DNA from: Alentia gelatinosa
Lineage: Eukaryota > Annelida > Polychaeta > Phyllodocida > Polynoidae
Reading direction: 5' to 3'
Assembly: GCA_950022655.1 (NCBI GenBank)
Contig: OX465579.1
Location: 141,632,913-141,696,912 of the forward strand
DNA: 64,000 bases
A program made the position numbers and the translations under genes. Position 1 is the first letter of the stretch; every line of letters begins with the position of its first letter. A model generated the notes under the pieces. That model was given only the letters and a program-made list of their open reading frames with translations, made no database searches and was not told the DNA's origin. Shown here piece by piece: positions 1 through 13,900 of this stretch.

Positions 1-1733
1 CAAACATATGTTTACTCCATATTGATTTATAGTGAGCATTGGTGTAACATTTACCATCTCCATAAGTGGCACTGACAGTTGCTTACCCCCTAGGAAGTGT
101 CATTATTTAGGTAAAATACATATTTGATGTGCTATTCATGTATTTTTTCTAAATCTCATAATGTGAGGGGGGAGGCAGCAGGTGTATGAGTGGATGGTTT
201 ATTCAGGATATTTACACACAAATAGAAGTCAAAATGGTTCATAACTTTGTTCTAGGAATCAGTCAAGACCCAGTTAAATGATACTGGTTTGTAAAATTAT
301 TTGCAATATCATTTACCACCAGATATTGGCTTGACCTACTTTATTGGTGTACATAGAAACAAAGTTTTGTCCCCCACATGGCTAGGGAGCATGCAGACAG
401 GTCTGTGTGCACTCATCCATGAAGCTATCACCATGAAGCTATTTGAAAACGTTTCCTATGTACTCAGAGAATTGCAGATTGCCAATTGAAATCACCCACA
501 GGTAGCTAAATATATGTGTGCATTGAGCCATGACCTGCTGAGTTCACAGAGGAGTAGGGCTTTAAATATCCAATCAATGCAGGCCCTTCCATATTCATGG
601 ATGCCTTCCCTCCCTCCCTCCCTCCCTCCCTCCCTCCCTCCCTCCCTCCCTCCCTCCCTCCCTCCCTCCCTCCCTCCCTCCCTCCCTCCCTCCATTCATT
701 CATTCATTCATTCATTCATTCATTCATTCATTCATTCATTCTTTAGAATTAAGATATCAAAATATTTTCATTCAACAATTTTAAACATGTGTTAAGTTAC
801 CCTGCTTATTTGGCCTTTTAAAGGCCAATGGTTCTATTTGACTATGCACACTTAGCTCTTGTTATAGAGAAGGTATGAATGTGTACTAAATCTCATGAAT
901 AGATGCATATGTCTATAAACGCCTGATAACTATGTTTTCCATATCTGGCCTTTAAGGAAATATAGTAATCTAATTGTGAAATACATGTATTAAGTGAAAT
1001 TTTTCGTTGATTTGGGGTTCTCATGGTAATTTAATTGTCATGACAGCCACAAAACTAGTGTAAGGTAATGTACCATTTAAATGTAGGTGACCATATAAAT
1101 AAAATAAAGAGGATTTCAGAAAAGATCCTTTGATTTTCCAAGAAATATTGGCGGCCTTTTTTTCTGTCATATAGTGGGCTAAAAATACATTTTTTCAGCT
1201 TGGTAAAATTATTTCTTGAAATCCACACTAAAAAATTGACCTGAAAGTTGTTCTTACTATTTTACTGAGAAATGCCTCTAGAACGTTTTTGAAGCACTTT
1301 TTATATAATATGATTCTAGTCTATATCGTAATATTTATAGGAAGTCATGGAATATTTTTAATTAATTTGGTGAAATTATATTCAAATAGGATTTACGCTA
1401 CGCAGTAAGATTTGATTTCATTTTGGAGTTTGCTTCTATGCTTGACAAATGCTTATATCTTTGTAAAAGGTTTAAACGTTTATCATTCATATTAAAGCGT
1501 TCGGGTCGTAGGTGAAAAGAACACAAAGATGCCGCGCCACTCCTCTATTAACCAGACCAGCAGGATTTTTATTACTAAAATGGTTGTCACATATCTCTAG
1601 GTCATTCAGTTTTACATCTGAATAGACGTAGACAATCATGTGAAGGCTTTAATATGCTTCTAAAAAAGAAGCTACTAAAACAAATCTTGGGGGGGGGGAA
1701 AAAGTGTTTCTATACAGATGTTTTTTTCCCCAG
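1..1733. other. Presumed intron of the HECTD3-type gene (left edge)
   Basis: I see no exon with conserved coding content here. The first recognisable HECT exon opens at 1734 after a pyrimidine-rich tract ending in CAG. That exon starts with the third base of a codon, so an upstream exon must exist to the left. The stretch is AT-rich and contains the tetranucleotide tracts listed separately. The N-terminal half of the ligase must lie outside the window. Confidence 0.6.
606..740. repeat. Compound microsatellite (CCCT)n then (CATT)n
   Basis: About 22 uninterrupted CCCT units run directly into about 11 CATT units. All reading frames through it (Pro-Ser-Leu or Gly-Arg-Glu repeats) are by-products of the tetranucleotide. 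Confidence 0.98.
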
Positions 1734-1902
1734 ATGGCCACCGCGTCATGACCAGTGGTGGGAGTGCAAATTCCTAGCCGAGGGAATCATTGACCAGGGC
1801 GGTGGTTTCCGAGACAGCCTCTCAGACCTCAGTGACGAGCTCTGTCCCAGCGCCCTCGATGTCCCTGTGCCGCTACCTTTCTTCCTGCGCTCTCCCAACC
1901 AG
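1734..1902 (+). CDS. HECTD3: HECTD3 exon: start of HECT N-lobe
   Basis: The acceptor is a T8C4AG tract ending at 1733 and the donor is CAG|gtagtc. The exon starts with the third base of a codon and ends in phase 0. It encodes the WWECKF and [12 protein letters not shown] segment that opens the HECT domain, then [10 protein letters not shown]. Confidence 0.93.
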
Positions 1903-4900
1903 GTAGTCCTTCTTAACTTGGCTATTAACGAGGCTTAACACCTGGCTAAGTTCACGTTCTTCGCCTTTACCCATGCGAAGATGACAGGAGGCGCTGTCCT
2001 TTTATAACGTATGAAATTCAGCAATAAAATATATTATGTTCAGATACCGAGGATAGCTGCTTCTATTTTTTATGGGTGTGTATAATGTGTTCAGGAAACT
2101 TGTACTGGATGCTGTCCAAGTGAAATATTCGTTTGCTAAATCTATATACATAGATCGTAACGTGAAATCAATTATTTCCGAATCGCTGAGAGTTTACCAC
2201 GTTTTATTTCATGCAGTTAATCTTGCATAGAAAATATCGAATGGAATGATAATCCTTCGGAATCTAAATATTTGCAATATTATCGGAGTTCTGATTATTA
2301 TATTTTACTTTGTATTTGCAGAACCAGATGGATTCCAACGTGAATCGAGACGTTTATGTCCTGAACCCCTCATGTACAGAGTTCCACAAGTATGAGTGGA
2401 TCGGAGAACTGATGGGCGCCTGCCTCAGAGGCAAAGAGAACCTGGTAAGACGAGTGTATACCTTCTACAGATATTATCTATATTTTTTTGCAATTTTTGT
2501 GTTATTCTTTGAAAGAATTTAACATGGACGAAATAACATGAGTGGAACTATATAGGAAAGGTTTTATCATTTGAAGCGGCCCACAAACTCCAAAGCCTAA
2601 AATACAATTTACCTATTTCACTAAATTCACTGACATTTCACACGGTGCCTCTTCTAAAAAGAACATAGGAACAAGGTAATTGTATGTAAATGGTGGAAAA
2701 CAAGCCTAAAAACATCCTTGTCATTTATTTGAATTTAAATGCTGTTGTTATCAGTGAATATTAGCACAAGCTACCTCTCTTTACTGCAGGTCATTTCACT
2801 TCCCTCCTTCGTCTGGAAGAAGTTGGCTGGGGAAAGGGTCACCTGGTCACGTGACTTTATGACAATCGATGAGGCGGAGGTAAGAAATCATATATTAGTC
2901 ACAATGATAAAACAGTCCAAGTTAATTGTCGATCAGGATAATGCGAAGCTTGACTTATGGAATTTATCTTCGCACTCATTCTCTCTGGTCTCCACCTGTC
3001 GAAATCCAGTCTCACCACTCCCATCACGGAAGACTTAGAATGAGTACTGCATATTTTCTGCCTACTTGCCACCCGTTATATAGGCAATGCATAAGCAAAT
3101 AATTATATGGAAAGACATGATGACCTGCAAAGGAACATTGTTTTTATGAATGTTAATATTATTACAGGTTGCTAAACTCTGCTTGTTATTTCGGTTTGAC
3201 CTGTAGGTCAAGACCGAAATATATTAGGGGAGACGGGGAACAGTCTTTGCGGCTTACATTATGATACATTACAGTAATATATTCTGAATAATTAGACCCT
3301 TGATACCCTCGATACCAGGTCCGCACCCGACGAGAGTAGTGTATTTTTATATATTGCGCAGGCACCCGTTGCGGTTCAATGAATACCTACTAGCGGGTGG
3401 GGCTTGATCTGGTCAGATGTGGTCCACACCCGGCGACAGTAGTGTATTTATATATATTGCAACAGGCTTCTCCCTCCCTCCCTCCCTCCCTCCCTCCCTC
3501 CCTCCCTCCCTCCCTCCCTCCCTCCCTCCCTCCCTCCCTCCCTCCCTCCCTCCCTCCCTCCCTCCCTCCCTCCCTCCCTCCCTCCCTCCCTCCCTCCCTC
3601 CCTCCCTCCCTCCCTCCCTCCCTCCCTCCCTCCCTCCCTCCCTCGTAGGTATTCATTGAACCGCAATGGGTGCCTGCCATATGTGGAGTGCGTTCGATCT
3701 GTATATTTATGTTACGTTGAGCCTCTGACTATAGATCCTCCAGAGGTTACTATACTCCCTATTATCGCCCCGGGTAAGTAAAAGTTCCGCTCCCGACAGA
3801 CTGGCCACACTACGACCGCATGAACAACAGTTTCCTGATTTATAATTGGAGAAACTGAGTATAATTTCGGATTGACATATAGAAATAGTTGAAATTTCCA
3901 TTTCTGACATCAGAATTTCAATTTGAAGATTTCTGAAAACGGTTAAACTGCATTAATTCTGGGTTACGGGTCAAGGGTCTATCATCATACAACGTCGGCA
4001 ACCATCGAACACCAGAACTTGTAAACAGACTGAATTATGGGATACCTCAATAGGGTCTATGTTTTGTTTGCTGGTGACCTATTTGACCTGATTCTATTGA
4101 ACGCGTCTGGTATCGGCACCCGTCGCAGTTCAATGAATACCTACTAGCGTGTGGGGCCCCACAGGTCAGATGTGGTCCGCACCCGGCGACAGTAGTGTAT
4201 TTTTATATAGGCCCATTTACAATCCCAAGTCTCGCGTTCTCTCGCGCTCTCGCAACCAGGTTCCGGTGCGTCAGGCGGCCGTCGTAAGGCCACTAATACA
4301 ATGTAAACAAAGAGTTTTTAGGCTGTTTTAAATATCAAGAACACTTTTAAATTCCCAGAAACATTGGTGATGCAAATAAATAATCGAATAGTAAATCTTA
4401 AAACAATTGGTAAACAAGCATTACATTTATTTATTGATTCTCACAATCTCAGTATGGAAAACTGCTGTAACTTTGTGGCATGGCAGTCACAGCACTGTCA
4501 ATGCCATTGTCATAAAAAACGATGTGTCTGGAATAGTTAAATTAGGAATAGTTAAGTAGCTAAATAGGCCTACATGCAGAGATCTTTTATTAAGGTTATA
4601 CTGCAACTCAAGATAGGGAAAATCAGCTTATTTGCCGTTTTCTGCTGCGCATTTTGCCGCGAATCCTAGCACCCCGACCTGAGACCGCCCCCGGTCGGGT
4701 GCCGGCCGCCACCTGCAGTCAGGGCCGGCCACACGCCACGGACCCGGGAGGGAGGCGTCGGAGTGCGGGTGGGCCGTGGTCGGTCTCCCATCCCCAACCA
4801 CGACTTGGCAAGTCATAACTCTGTGAATATTCGAATAAATAAGACTATTAAGCTGCTAAAGACATGAGGAAAACAATCAGAAAGTTTATATTAGATTCAT

Positions 4901-7900
4901 GATGGGGAATATATGTTTATTTGCCGTTCCGCATTCCACCGCGAATGTCGGGCCGATATTACTCCGGACTGTTTCTACCTGCAACCGAGTATTCGGGTGA
5001 GCCTCCTCTGTTAACTGATGTTCCATTTCAAGAATGTGACAGCTGCTGAGGGTTCGCTGCAGACATGTGCTGCTCAGATAATCAATAATTATCACAATTT
5101 GTGAGTTTTATAAGTAAGTGAACAGTGCTTTACTTTTTATTTGGTGTTTCTAGGTTGATTTTTGGGCACTTTACATAGTAGGCAGAGGCTGCCGCCGAGT
5201 TGACAACGGGTGTCAACAAGTCTAGGGAATAATTCGCCTGACGGTTCTATAGAAGATAAACGATTGCAAACTTAAACAGGGAATACTTCAAGCTCTGAGG
5301 ATTATTCCTCGTAAACATATTGTTCAATGGGAAATATACGCTACAAATTCGGACGAGTTTTCCACCCAGGGCCTGCCAAGTAGGATAGGCCATGACTGCC
5401 AAGGGTACGCAGCGGGTGTCGCGGCGGCTTTGTTTACACCGGAACCTGGCTGCGCGCTAGGGGTTATGGGAAACCTTAAAACGGCCTATATTGCTATTTT
5501 TTTTCAAACCGAAAGTATGGCAATGCCATATCAACTATTAATCCTTGTTAAATGAGTAACGAAGGTAGATACTTATTTGTTAACAACAAATTGACTCTCC
5601 ACACTGCCACCTGCTTGGAAACTCAAAGTTCTGCATAAGTATTCAGGATGAAGTTTTTGGTACGAGGTGTTATCTTGGTAAAACGGCAGTGTGAAGGTCT
5701 CTATCTTATTCCATAGTAAATGTAAAGTTTTCCGATATTACGCTAAAATTGACTTTTCCTATCTTGACAGTAGATGCCCTCAAATTGCCGTATTACTGTT
5801 TTACTATACAGTAAAACCCCTCTTCCGGACACCCTGCTTAAGGGGTCACCCCGCTTCAGGGGACAATTTGCTCGGAACGGAAATTTTTCCCTCTATTAAG
5901 AGTTTATTTTAACCCCGCTTAAGGGGTCACCCCGCTTTAGGGGTCACCCCGCTTTAGGGGTCACCCCGCTTTAGGGGTCACCCCGCTTTAGGGGACACCC
6001 CGCTTTAGGGGACACCCCGCTTTCGGGGCCCCCCCGCTTTAGGGGACAGTTTTTCGGTACAGAAATGCTTAAAAACCCCGCCTAAGGGGACAGTTTTGAG
6101 GGACATCATATCAAAAACACTGAAAATCATTCTCAATCAATCTCTAGCGGCTCTGGGGGGGCGACAGTGAGTGGATATTAGTATGAGCGACTTTCGCACT
6201 TGTTGAAGGTAGGGTGTTAGAGGTCCGCTTACAGGTTAGCGGTGGCCGACACAGGTCGGGCTGGGGGCTTTGAAGGTGCGGTATTCAGTGAGCCGTCGCG
6301 GCTCTGGGCAGCTCAGCTCACGGCGGCTCACGGTCATAGGGCTGCTGACTTCGGGGGGGGGGGGGGGGGGGGTACATTGAACGGGGGTGTACAAAGGAGG
6401 GTGTACAAAGGAAATCCGTGTTTTCATTTTTGAAATGTGAAATCCCTTTCCTTGGCTAAAATGAAAATATAACAGCACAGTGTAGAAGGATTTTACTCAT
6501 ATCAGTAACAAACCTCAATTCCCAACTCTACCTACCCACAGACTCTTCTTAGAAGCATATATTTCGTTAAAATAACGTTACTTATGTTTAATACATTTCT
6601 GGTGTTTTGGGGTATATATCTCAGTTTTAAACCTTGAATGGTCATGGGAAATACTTCTTTGTTTTTTTCTGACCCCAACATTTCTAATTTTTTGTACATT
6701 TATATTCATTTATATTTATATTCATTTATTTTGTATAATTTATATTTATTTGCTAATTTATTAATGAACCTTTTAACCTAATAACCATCGTTTCCTTCAT
6801 TTATGTGGGTATTCTCTATTGTATAACCACTGACATACTGAAAACCCCGCTTAAGGGGACACCCCGCTTTAACCCTTTAGCATTCAGATTCCATAGGCAC
6901 AGACCTGCATCCTATGTTTGTATACTACTGCTCCTATACTGCCCTGTGAATTCGCATTTCTTGCCCTTTAAGCCCTCACTATGCCCTATCATTGGTTTTA
7001 AGCAAATAAATCTGAAAGTATAAGTCAGAAACACATGACACTCAGAACATGCCTAGAAATAATAACTGTGCCCTACCTCCCAGACTTTTGGCTTCATCCA
7101 GATAATAATTCCTTGTCTAATAGGTCCAATTTAATGGTAGGGCAGGAGGAGGGAGATGGCCGCCATCTTGCCCTGCTCCATCACCACTGTCTCCACTTTC
7201 TTCCTCACTTAAATCCGAATCCACATCAGAAATGTCTATGTCTCACTCCTCATCTCTTTCCTGATAATATCTTATATTTCTCTCCTCTGCTTCCTGTATT
7301 TCCTCATTTAAGAAACCCTCAAATTCTTCCTATGAATAAGGGCTTCCCTCCATGGTAAAATCCCGCCAAGTTGGAAACAAAGAACTGTATACACTCCTGT
7401 AGTTTACATACATATTCTGGCGCCTAGAACAGCTGGAAAACTCATTAAAGTAGCCCTGACCTCTCTCTAGACCACCCCCTCTCCCATGACACATTCCAGG
7501 CATGTTTTAGACAAGATCTCACGTAGTAAAAGGGGTGGGAAGTTTGAAGGTATAGGGCGGCCGTTTTTGGGCGGATTGGACACTCCAGGGTGCCCTAGAA
7601 ACGGCCGTTTTTGGGGCGGATTGAACAGGAGGGGGTGCGGCCGGTTTTGGGCGGATTGAATGCTAAAGGGGACACTTGGCCCGGAACGGAAGGTGTCCCC
7701 TTAAGAGGGGTTTTACTGTATACCCATGCCGTATATACTGTAAATATGCACCGTTTCGCTAGATAACATAAAAATACTTTTCGGAGCAGTGTACCATGCG
7801 GCAAAATACGGAACAATGTCCAGTACGCGTTGACTAAAATATTAGTTGTTAGGCCAAATTGAATTAATTATTTGGATCAATTTAGGGCATATAGTAAATA

Positions 7901-10900
7901 TACATATAGTAAATATAGAACGACCTACCATGCTGTACAAGCTACAAAACTCGATGATAATTACGGTTCGTACGGAACAAGTTCCGTACGAACCGTAATT
8001 TATCATATCGTTTTGTTTGTACAGCATGGTCAGAAAGTTCTATGTTATATAGCCTGATGATTTATATAATATAAATCTTCAGGCTGTAAACGCCTTCCTT
8101 TGATGTTGTTGCAGGTGAAGCTCATTGAGAGTATGGACCTGATGGAGGAGTCGGACTTTGAGGCCTACTTCGGCGGCGGGAACCGCACGTGGACAGCCAC
8201 ACTGAGTGACGGCTCAGCGCAGTCGCTGCGGCCTGACGGCGCCGAGATCCCCGTCACCTTCGACGAGCGCCACGAGTACATCCAAGCCGTCATCGAGGCA
8301 CGCATGACCGAGTGCGCAGAACAGGTAAGGAGCACGTTACTAGAACATTCCCAACCACTCACCTGTATGAGGGCACCAATATCTTTCCTGTAATCATACC
8401 ACAGATGCCTTGTGAGCTCTGTATTTTTCAATAATCTACCTCAGGGGTGCAAGTTTTCAGACAAATGACGGAATTCCGACATTTTCATATACATGGGCAC
8501 CACTTGAATATATCGATGCATAGTCATTCTTTACTATATACCCGTGCCGTATTTATTGTAAATACGCAACGTTTCGACATATAACGTAAAAATACTGTAC
8601 GGAACAGTGCTTCGTACAGGAAATTATTATATACCGATGCACATATATCTTATAATTACTAACCTCTGCTAAGCAAAGAGTAACTATAAAATATTCAGAA
8701 AGTGTGCAGTAAAATCCCATACTGCACAGTGTGCAGTAAGTACCAGCCACTGTACCACGTGACTTGTTGACATTAGGAGCAAAAATATTGCGATATCGCG
8801 ATGGAATGCGGCTGTGACGTTCTCGCATAGCAACCCGCATAGCAACCTGCATAGCAACACTTGTTGTTGCATAGAAACTGGCGGGAAGAGTGATTGCTTC
8901 CGGGGCATTGACCTCAGGGTTAGTGAAATCAAAGCGTGCAGGACTGATACATCTCTACGTGTTTGTTAGGAGTTGATAATGAATGAATTGACTAATTAGA
9001 GGCTAATAAAGTAAAATATATACATTATATTGATATTATTAGGTATATAATAAAGGGAATACTAATATAGTATCCTAGTATTCCCTAAATATGGAACACT
9101 GTTCCGTACACGTTGAATAAAACAAATTCGGGCATATAGTAAATATATAACGACCTACCATGCTTGTACAAACTACAAAACTCGATGATAATGCCAAGCT
9201 ACGGACAAACCGTAAATTATCATCTCGTTTTGCAGCTTGTACACTATGGTCAGGTCGTTCTATATTAGTACGAAATAGTGTACTGTTATAGATTCTTTCT
9301 TATAGCAGTGTTTTAAATTGCCAATATTTTTCTCAGTCCCGACATTCACCCCTGCTTCCCATGCCGTATATACTGTAAATACATAACAATACCGCACAGG
9401 ACAGTGTTCCATAAGATAAAATCAGGAACACTGTTCCATACATATTGACTAAAATATTAATTGCAAGGCCAAATCAATCATTTAAGGTTTGTACTGAAGT
9501 CGACATAAACGCCCCATTCTTTATCTCACCCCTGGTACATATACAATATTACCATGATTTCGATCTGAGTGGCCGTATTCTCCGCGTAGTTGACGTGTAA
9601 TAATACTCCGAGCAATAGCGAGGAGTATTGCGTAGCGTCAACTACAAGGAGAATACGGCCACACAGATCGAAATTATGGTAATGTTGTATTTATTACTCA
9701 CTTATTTTTAGATTTAAGCAATAAATATGATCGTTAGAAAACTTTTCAACGTAATTAAGAAGTTATGTTTGGGACTACTTTCATCTCAAAAATCCGTATC
9801 CTCCTAGGAGGGTACGGAGCTCCGTATCCTCCTCAGTAGCGATCTGTAATCTCCATAGGCTTAGTATGGAGACTCCGTATCAGGTGGGTAATAAAAGCTT
9901 AGCCATGGAAATAACATTAGGAAAAAATACTCTACAATCACCCCCGTAAGTCATAATACTACGCCACAGCAGTGTCATGGTGAATGTGAGATGACGTCAT
10001 ATGGATTTGCTAAGTATGTTCTAATTTTCTGATATTCTGATGCTATTTAATGTCATAGAAAGGGGTGAGATAAATCCAGAACCACACTTGTATCGTATAA
10101 TACACAATATTCCACTCGTTTGGATGTGCCATAATCGTCACTCAGCTTCGCCTCGATGACGATTGGGGCATGTAATTACATGATTTTCAAAGTCACCGAA
10201 TGTCGCTAGAGATAAGCCTCCAATAGTTAAAGTGTCACATGAGTCTTACTGTCTTTTCAATAGTTGCAGTTCATGAAGAGGTAGTCGTCTTACTAGGTCA
10301 CTATCATTCTGTTCTGTGAAATTTCGGACAGAGCGACTTGTTCGCACAATGCTACCATTGTGAATGGCGGTAGGGCTCAAAGACCTTGATGTCATACCGG
10401 AACACCATTGCATGGCAATGGTCAAAATTCGTGACGTCTCTAGGAGACACCTATCACATTTATCTTACAGGGCTTCCACTGGCCCCATATTTCCCAATAT
10501 TTTTGAGTTCGCCCTATATTTACCTATATATTGGCAATTTTGCCTTATATGCCCTATATTTTGAAATTATCAGGGTTTTTGGTTAAATTATCAGGTGGTG
10601 CAGAAATATTGCATTACAATTTTTAATGTATATAAATAAATCTATATTCACGAAAACTGAAAGGAGTCTGTGTTGGATTATACAATATAGGCAGGGAACT
10701 GTCTGTAGACTATGTTGGTTACCTAACTGGCCCCAAACCCCCTGCCAATTTCCCTGTAATTTTCACAATTTACCAGTCCCATGACTGAACATAGGAGCAA
10801 CGGATTTGCTTCATGTGATGGAAAGGCAGAACTTTTTTCAGAAAATATTCTCTGAAAATGTCTCATCTGATTTCTCAATGGGTAAAACAGAAATGACATA

Positions 10901-13900
10901 CCTTAAGCTCCAAAGTGAGTGACAAAGGGAAAGATGTGACAGATAAGATTCTTTCTACAAGTGAAGATGAAGAATTCCCAATACCAGTTGCAAAACCTCT
11001 TGGTCTGTCTTTAGATGATCCAAATATGAACAAAACTGTCTGGATGAATGGAAACCAAACTTTGAAGGAACTAGGATTCCCAGGTTTGATGGGTTTCATA
11101 CCCTGCAACTTCCATATAATCCACAGTGCCTTCAGAAAAGGTCTTGATGTTTTTTGAGTAGAGGCTAAAAACCTTGCCATTTACTTTTCTACTGGTTCAA
11201 GAGCAGAACAGCACTCAACCTTTCAGCCTGCTCCAAAGCGGGTCTGCTGGGTGGACAGCAATTACCAATCTGTTCACCCTCTTGGTCGCCTTGCCTCCTT
11301 GTGGTGCAGGCCAGATATGCTTGTACACAAGCATAATAAAAGTGACCGAGGTGGGGAGTTAGCTTCACCCCTCTCATAAGATATCACACTCTCTAAGTGG
11401 TATTCTGTACAAGGTTCTCACTACACTCTATGAGAGAATAATTCTTAACGAACTAGGCTTAGAGCCTTGAGAATCCACTGGCCTGCCTGCTAAACACATA
11501 CATCAGATTCCTATAATGATGCTACCTAGCAGGAATACTGTGTACTTAGTGGCTTTATTTGGACTGGAATACAGAATACCACTTAGAGAGTGTGAGATCT
11601 TATGAGAGGTGTGGTTAGCTCAGTGGTAAAGAGCACTGGACTTTGTTGATTCAAGTCCCACTGCAGCCACTTTTCTCCTTCGTCCCCAGCAGTGGTAGAT
11701 TTACTGCTATATCAAAGGCCAATCCTTCTTATACCATGTCTATGCGGTGTGGGAAGTAAAAGATCTCTCACCTGGGTAAACGTGTAGGGGTGAGATTTCT
11801 ACCTACATTCATCTCATAGATTCAGTCAAATCCAAAGTAAGTCTAATTTAACAAATTGGACGTTAAACTACCCGAACAAACTAACAAACGAATAAGCTCC
11901 AAAAGGAGTATCAGCTCTATGTTCAACTCAAGTGGGGCGTTGATGTGTGACCTTTGAATCCAATTAAACTCAATTAGGATTATCGGGTACGAGGCCTACT
12001 CACTGGCAGGGTGAGCATGTACAATGTTGAGCTCCACGTCATTCAATTTCATATGGAAGGCTGAGATGGATCGAAACAAAATTGTATGTCTGTTCTATAG
12101 CCAATATCTGTGGATTAACGAAGCGTACTGCTTGAGAACTACCTTTTTCCAATTAAGGTAATTTCATCTTCTACCAGGGGTGGTAACAATTATGGGAAAG
12201 AACTAAAAAAATCTGTATCCAATTATTGGCGGCTATGAACACTATATTCCAACCCCCCAACTTTTCCACTACCAGCCTCTGAGAAACCAATGTTTGCCCG
12301 ATTCTAAAAGAGAAATGGACACCATTACCGCGGGGAACATTGGTATATTAGGATTACGGTATAGACCTATAGGGTTCTGAAACTATTTACATAAACAGCA
12401 CGATATGAAATTTGAATGGGATAGCGGCGGGTTTGTCAAGGAGAATAATGAAGAGAAAAGACACTGTATTAACTTCATCACCGTCAATTTCGAGGAACAA
12501 TTACTGATGGGATATCACGTGATTTCTCATGAAAGACTAACATATCTATGCATCTACCCTTGCAAAACTTACTACTGGAAAAGTAACATGTACATGTACT
12601 CCTCTGATTGGATCTGCCTTTTGATGGAGTCAAAACTTAGCGGGAGTTAATTTCCTGCAGGGTTTCTTTAAAAAGGGATTATGACTTAGTATTGTGTTTA
12701 ATCTGGAATTCCTTCAGCTACATTTCCCTATGGATATTTTTCATAGAAAACCTGCAAAGTCCAGTCAACTGGCCGTGAAAGATACACTTTTGGAGTAAGG
12801 TAGAATTGTTTCGTAATTTTCAATACCGACATGTTCACATACTTATTTTAGTATTACACATAATTGATATCAACTAGTGATTTCTAATGTTAATAAATAC
12901 TGTAGTAATTAATCACAAGTGGTTGCCTTGGTATTGTAGTATCTATTGATCATAGGTGTTCCACCATTTTCCAAATCTCTACCAGTATCCAATAAACCAG
13001 GATTGAACGTCTGTCTGTTAAAGGACCAGAACCACTAATGAGGCACATAGCTTTCATATTTACCACCTATTTAAAACCTTTTAGTTACCAAAATTAAGGC
13101 TTTTCTTCATATATCGTCCACTCTCCCCTTGCAAAATGACAGTATCTTATATAACTTGGTTATCCTGTAAAATCAAGGTGGTGAGAGAAGGAAATCGGGA
13201 ACGCGAAATACATGTACATCTTTTAACATCCTAAACTGAATGCGAAATTTACGCAAAATATGTTAACATTTATATTTATTGATTACTTTCACAAAGAATG
13301 ACTAGGGATGACTCTCGGACAGTACATCAAATGGAAGTGGTGCTTTAAGATCGAGACTACCTTTAGCTTGTGGTTATGAAGTTGTAAGATGCAAACATAT
13401 TGAATAGTTATATCAACATCAACCAGTTAGAAAGCTCAATCTTCGTAGATGTTGCCAATCTGTAGCTTATCTGAGTATCAAAAGTGTCAACCCTTCATAA
13501 GTTATTTGAATGAGGCCTTCATAATACAGTACTCTTTTTCGTCTAAAAAGTACTACAAATGAAAAGTGATTTATAGATAATCATAAAAAGCTAGATATCA
13601 GCGACGTTTATAAATGACATCGGTTTTTGTTGGCACTGTGATAGAATTTCTATACAATAATGCGAGTTACATTCTTATGTGAGTCATTTTTCTAGAACAA
13701 AGAGTAGGCTTGGCACTTGTTTCAAGCCATTATTATGTACCTATGCACGAAGTCAGTGTAAAGACACACTGCTGCTGGGGGTGTACTAATTCTGTACATA
13801 CTGTGTAGTACGCTATGTACCTTTGTACCCAGTTACATATTGCGTGCTTTAAACCCTACTATGGTGTCCTTTGAACCCACTTCGGCGTGCTTTGAACCCC

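Larger units (their letters stand above)
5809..7718. mobile_element. pogo/Tigger-like DNA transposon, non-autonomous or decayed
   Basis: The left end cagtaaaacccctcttccgg and the right end (reverse complement cagtaaaacccctcttaagg) form terminal inverted repeats, each flanked by TA (5807-5808 and 7719-7720). CAGTARAACC-type termini with a TA duplication are typical of pogo/Tigger-type Tc1/mariner elements. Inside are a 17-bp tandem array at the left, a 20-G run at 6353-6372, and three copies of a cggccgtttttgggcggatt motif at 7559-7655. No intact transposase is present. A broken acidic reading frame on the minus strand is listed separately. Confidence 0.75.
2880..8114 (+). other. HECTD3 intron filled with repeats
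   Basis: This 5.2-kb intron holds no recognisable host exon. It contains a (TCCC)n tract between inverted arms, a dispersed repeat at 3.3-4.2 kb, a 1.9-kb pogo-like element with a 17-bp tandem array, and a hairpin element just before the next exon. The remaining parts are AT-rich with nothing I can assign. Confidence 0.8.

Noticed and set aside
492..795. Open frames on both strands through the tetranucleotide tract
   Set aside because: They encode only Gly-Arg-Glu or Pro-Ser-Leu repeats generated by (CCCT)n; no flanking coding sequence.
3390..3680. Long open frames through (TCCC)n
   Set aside because: Pure microsatellite translation on both strands.
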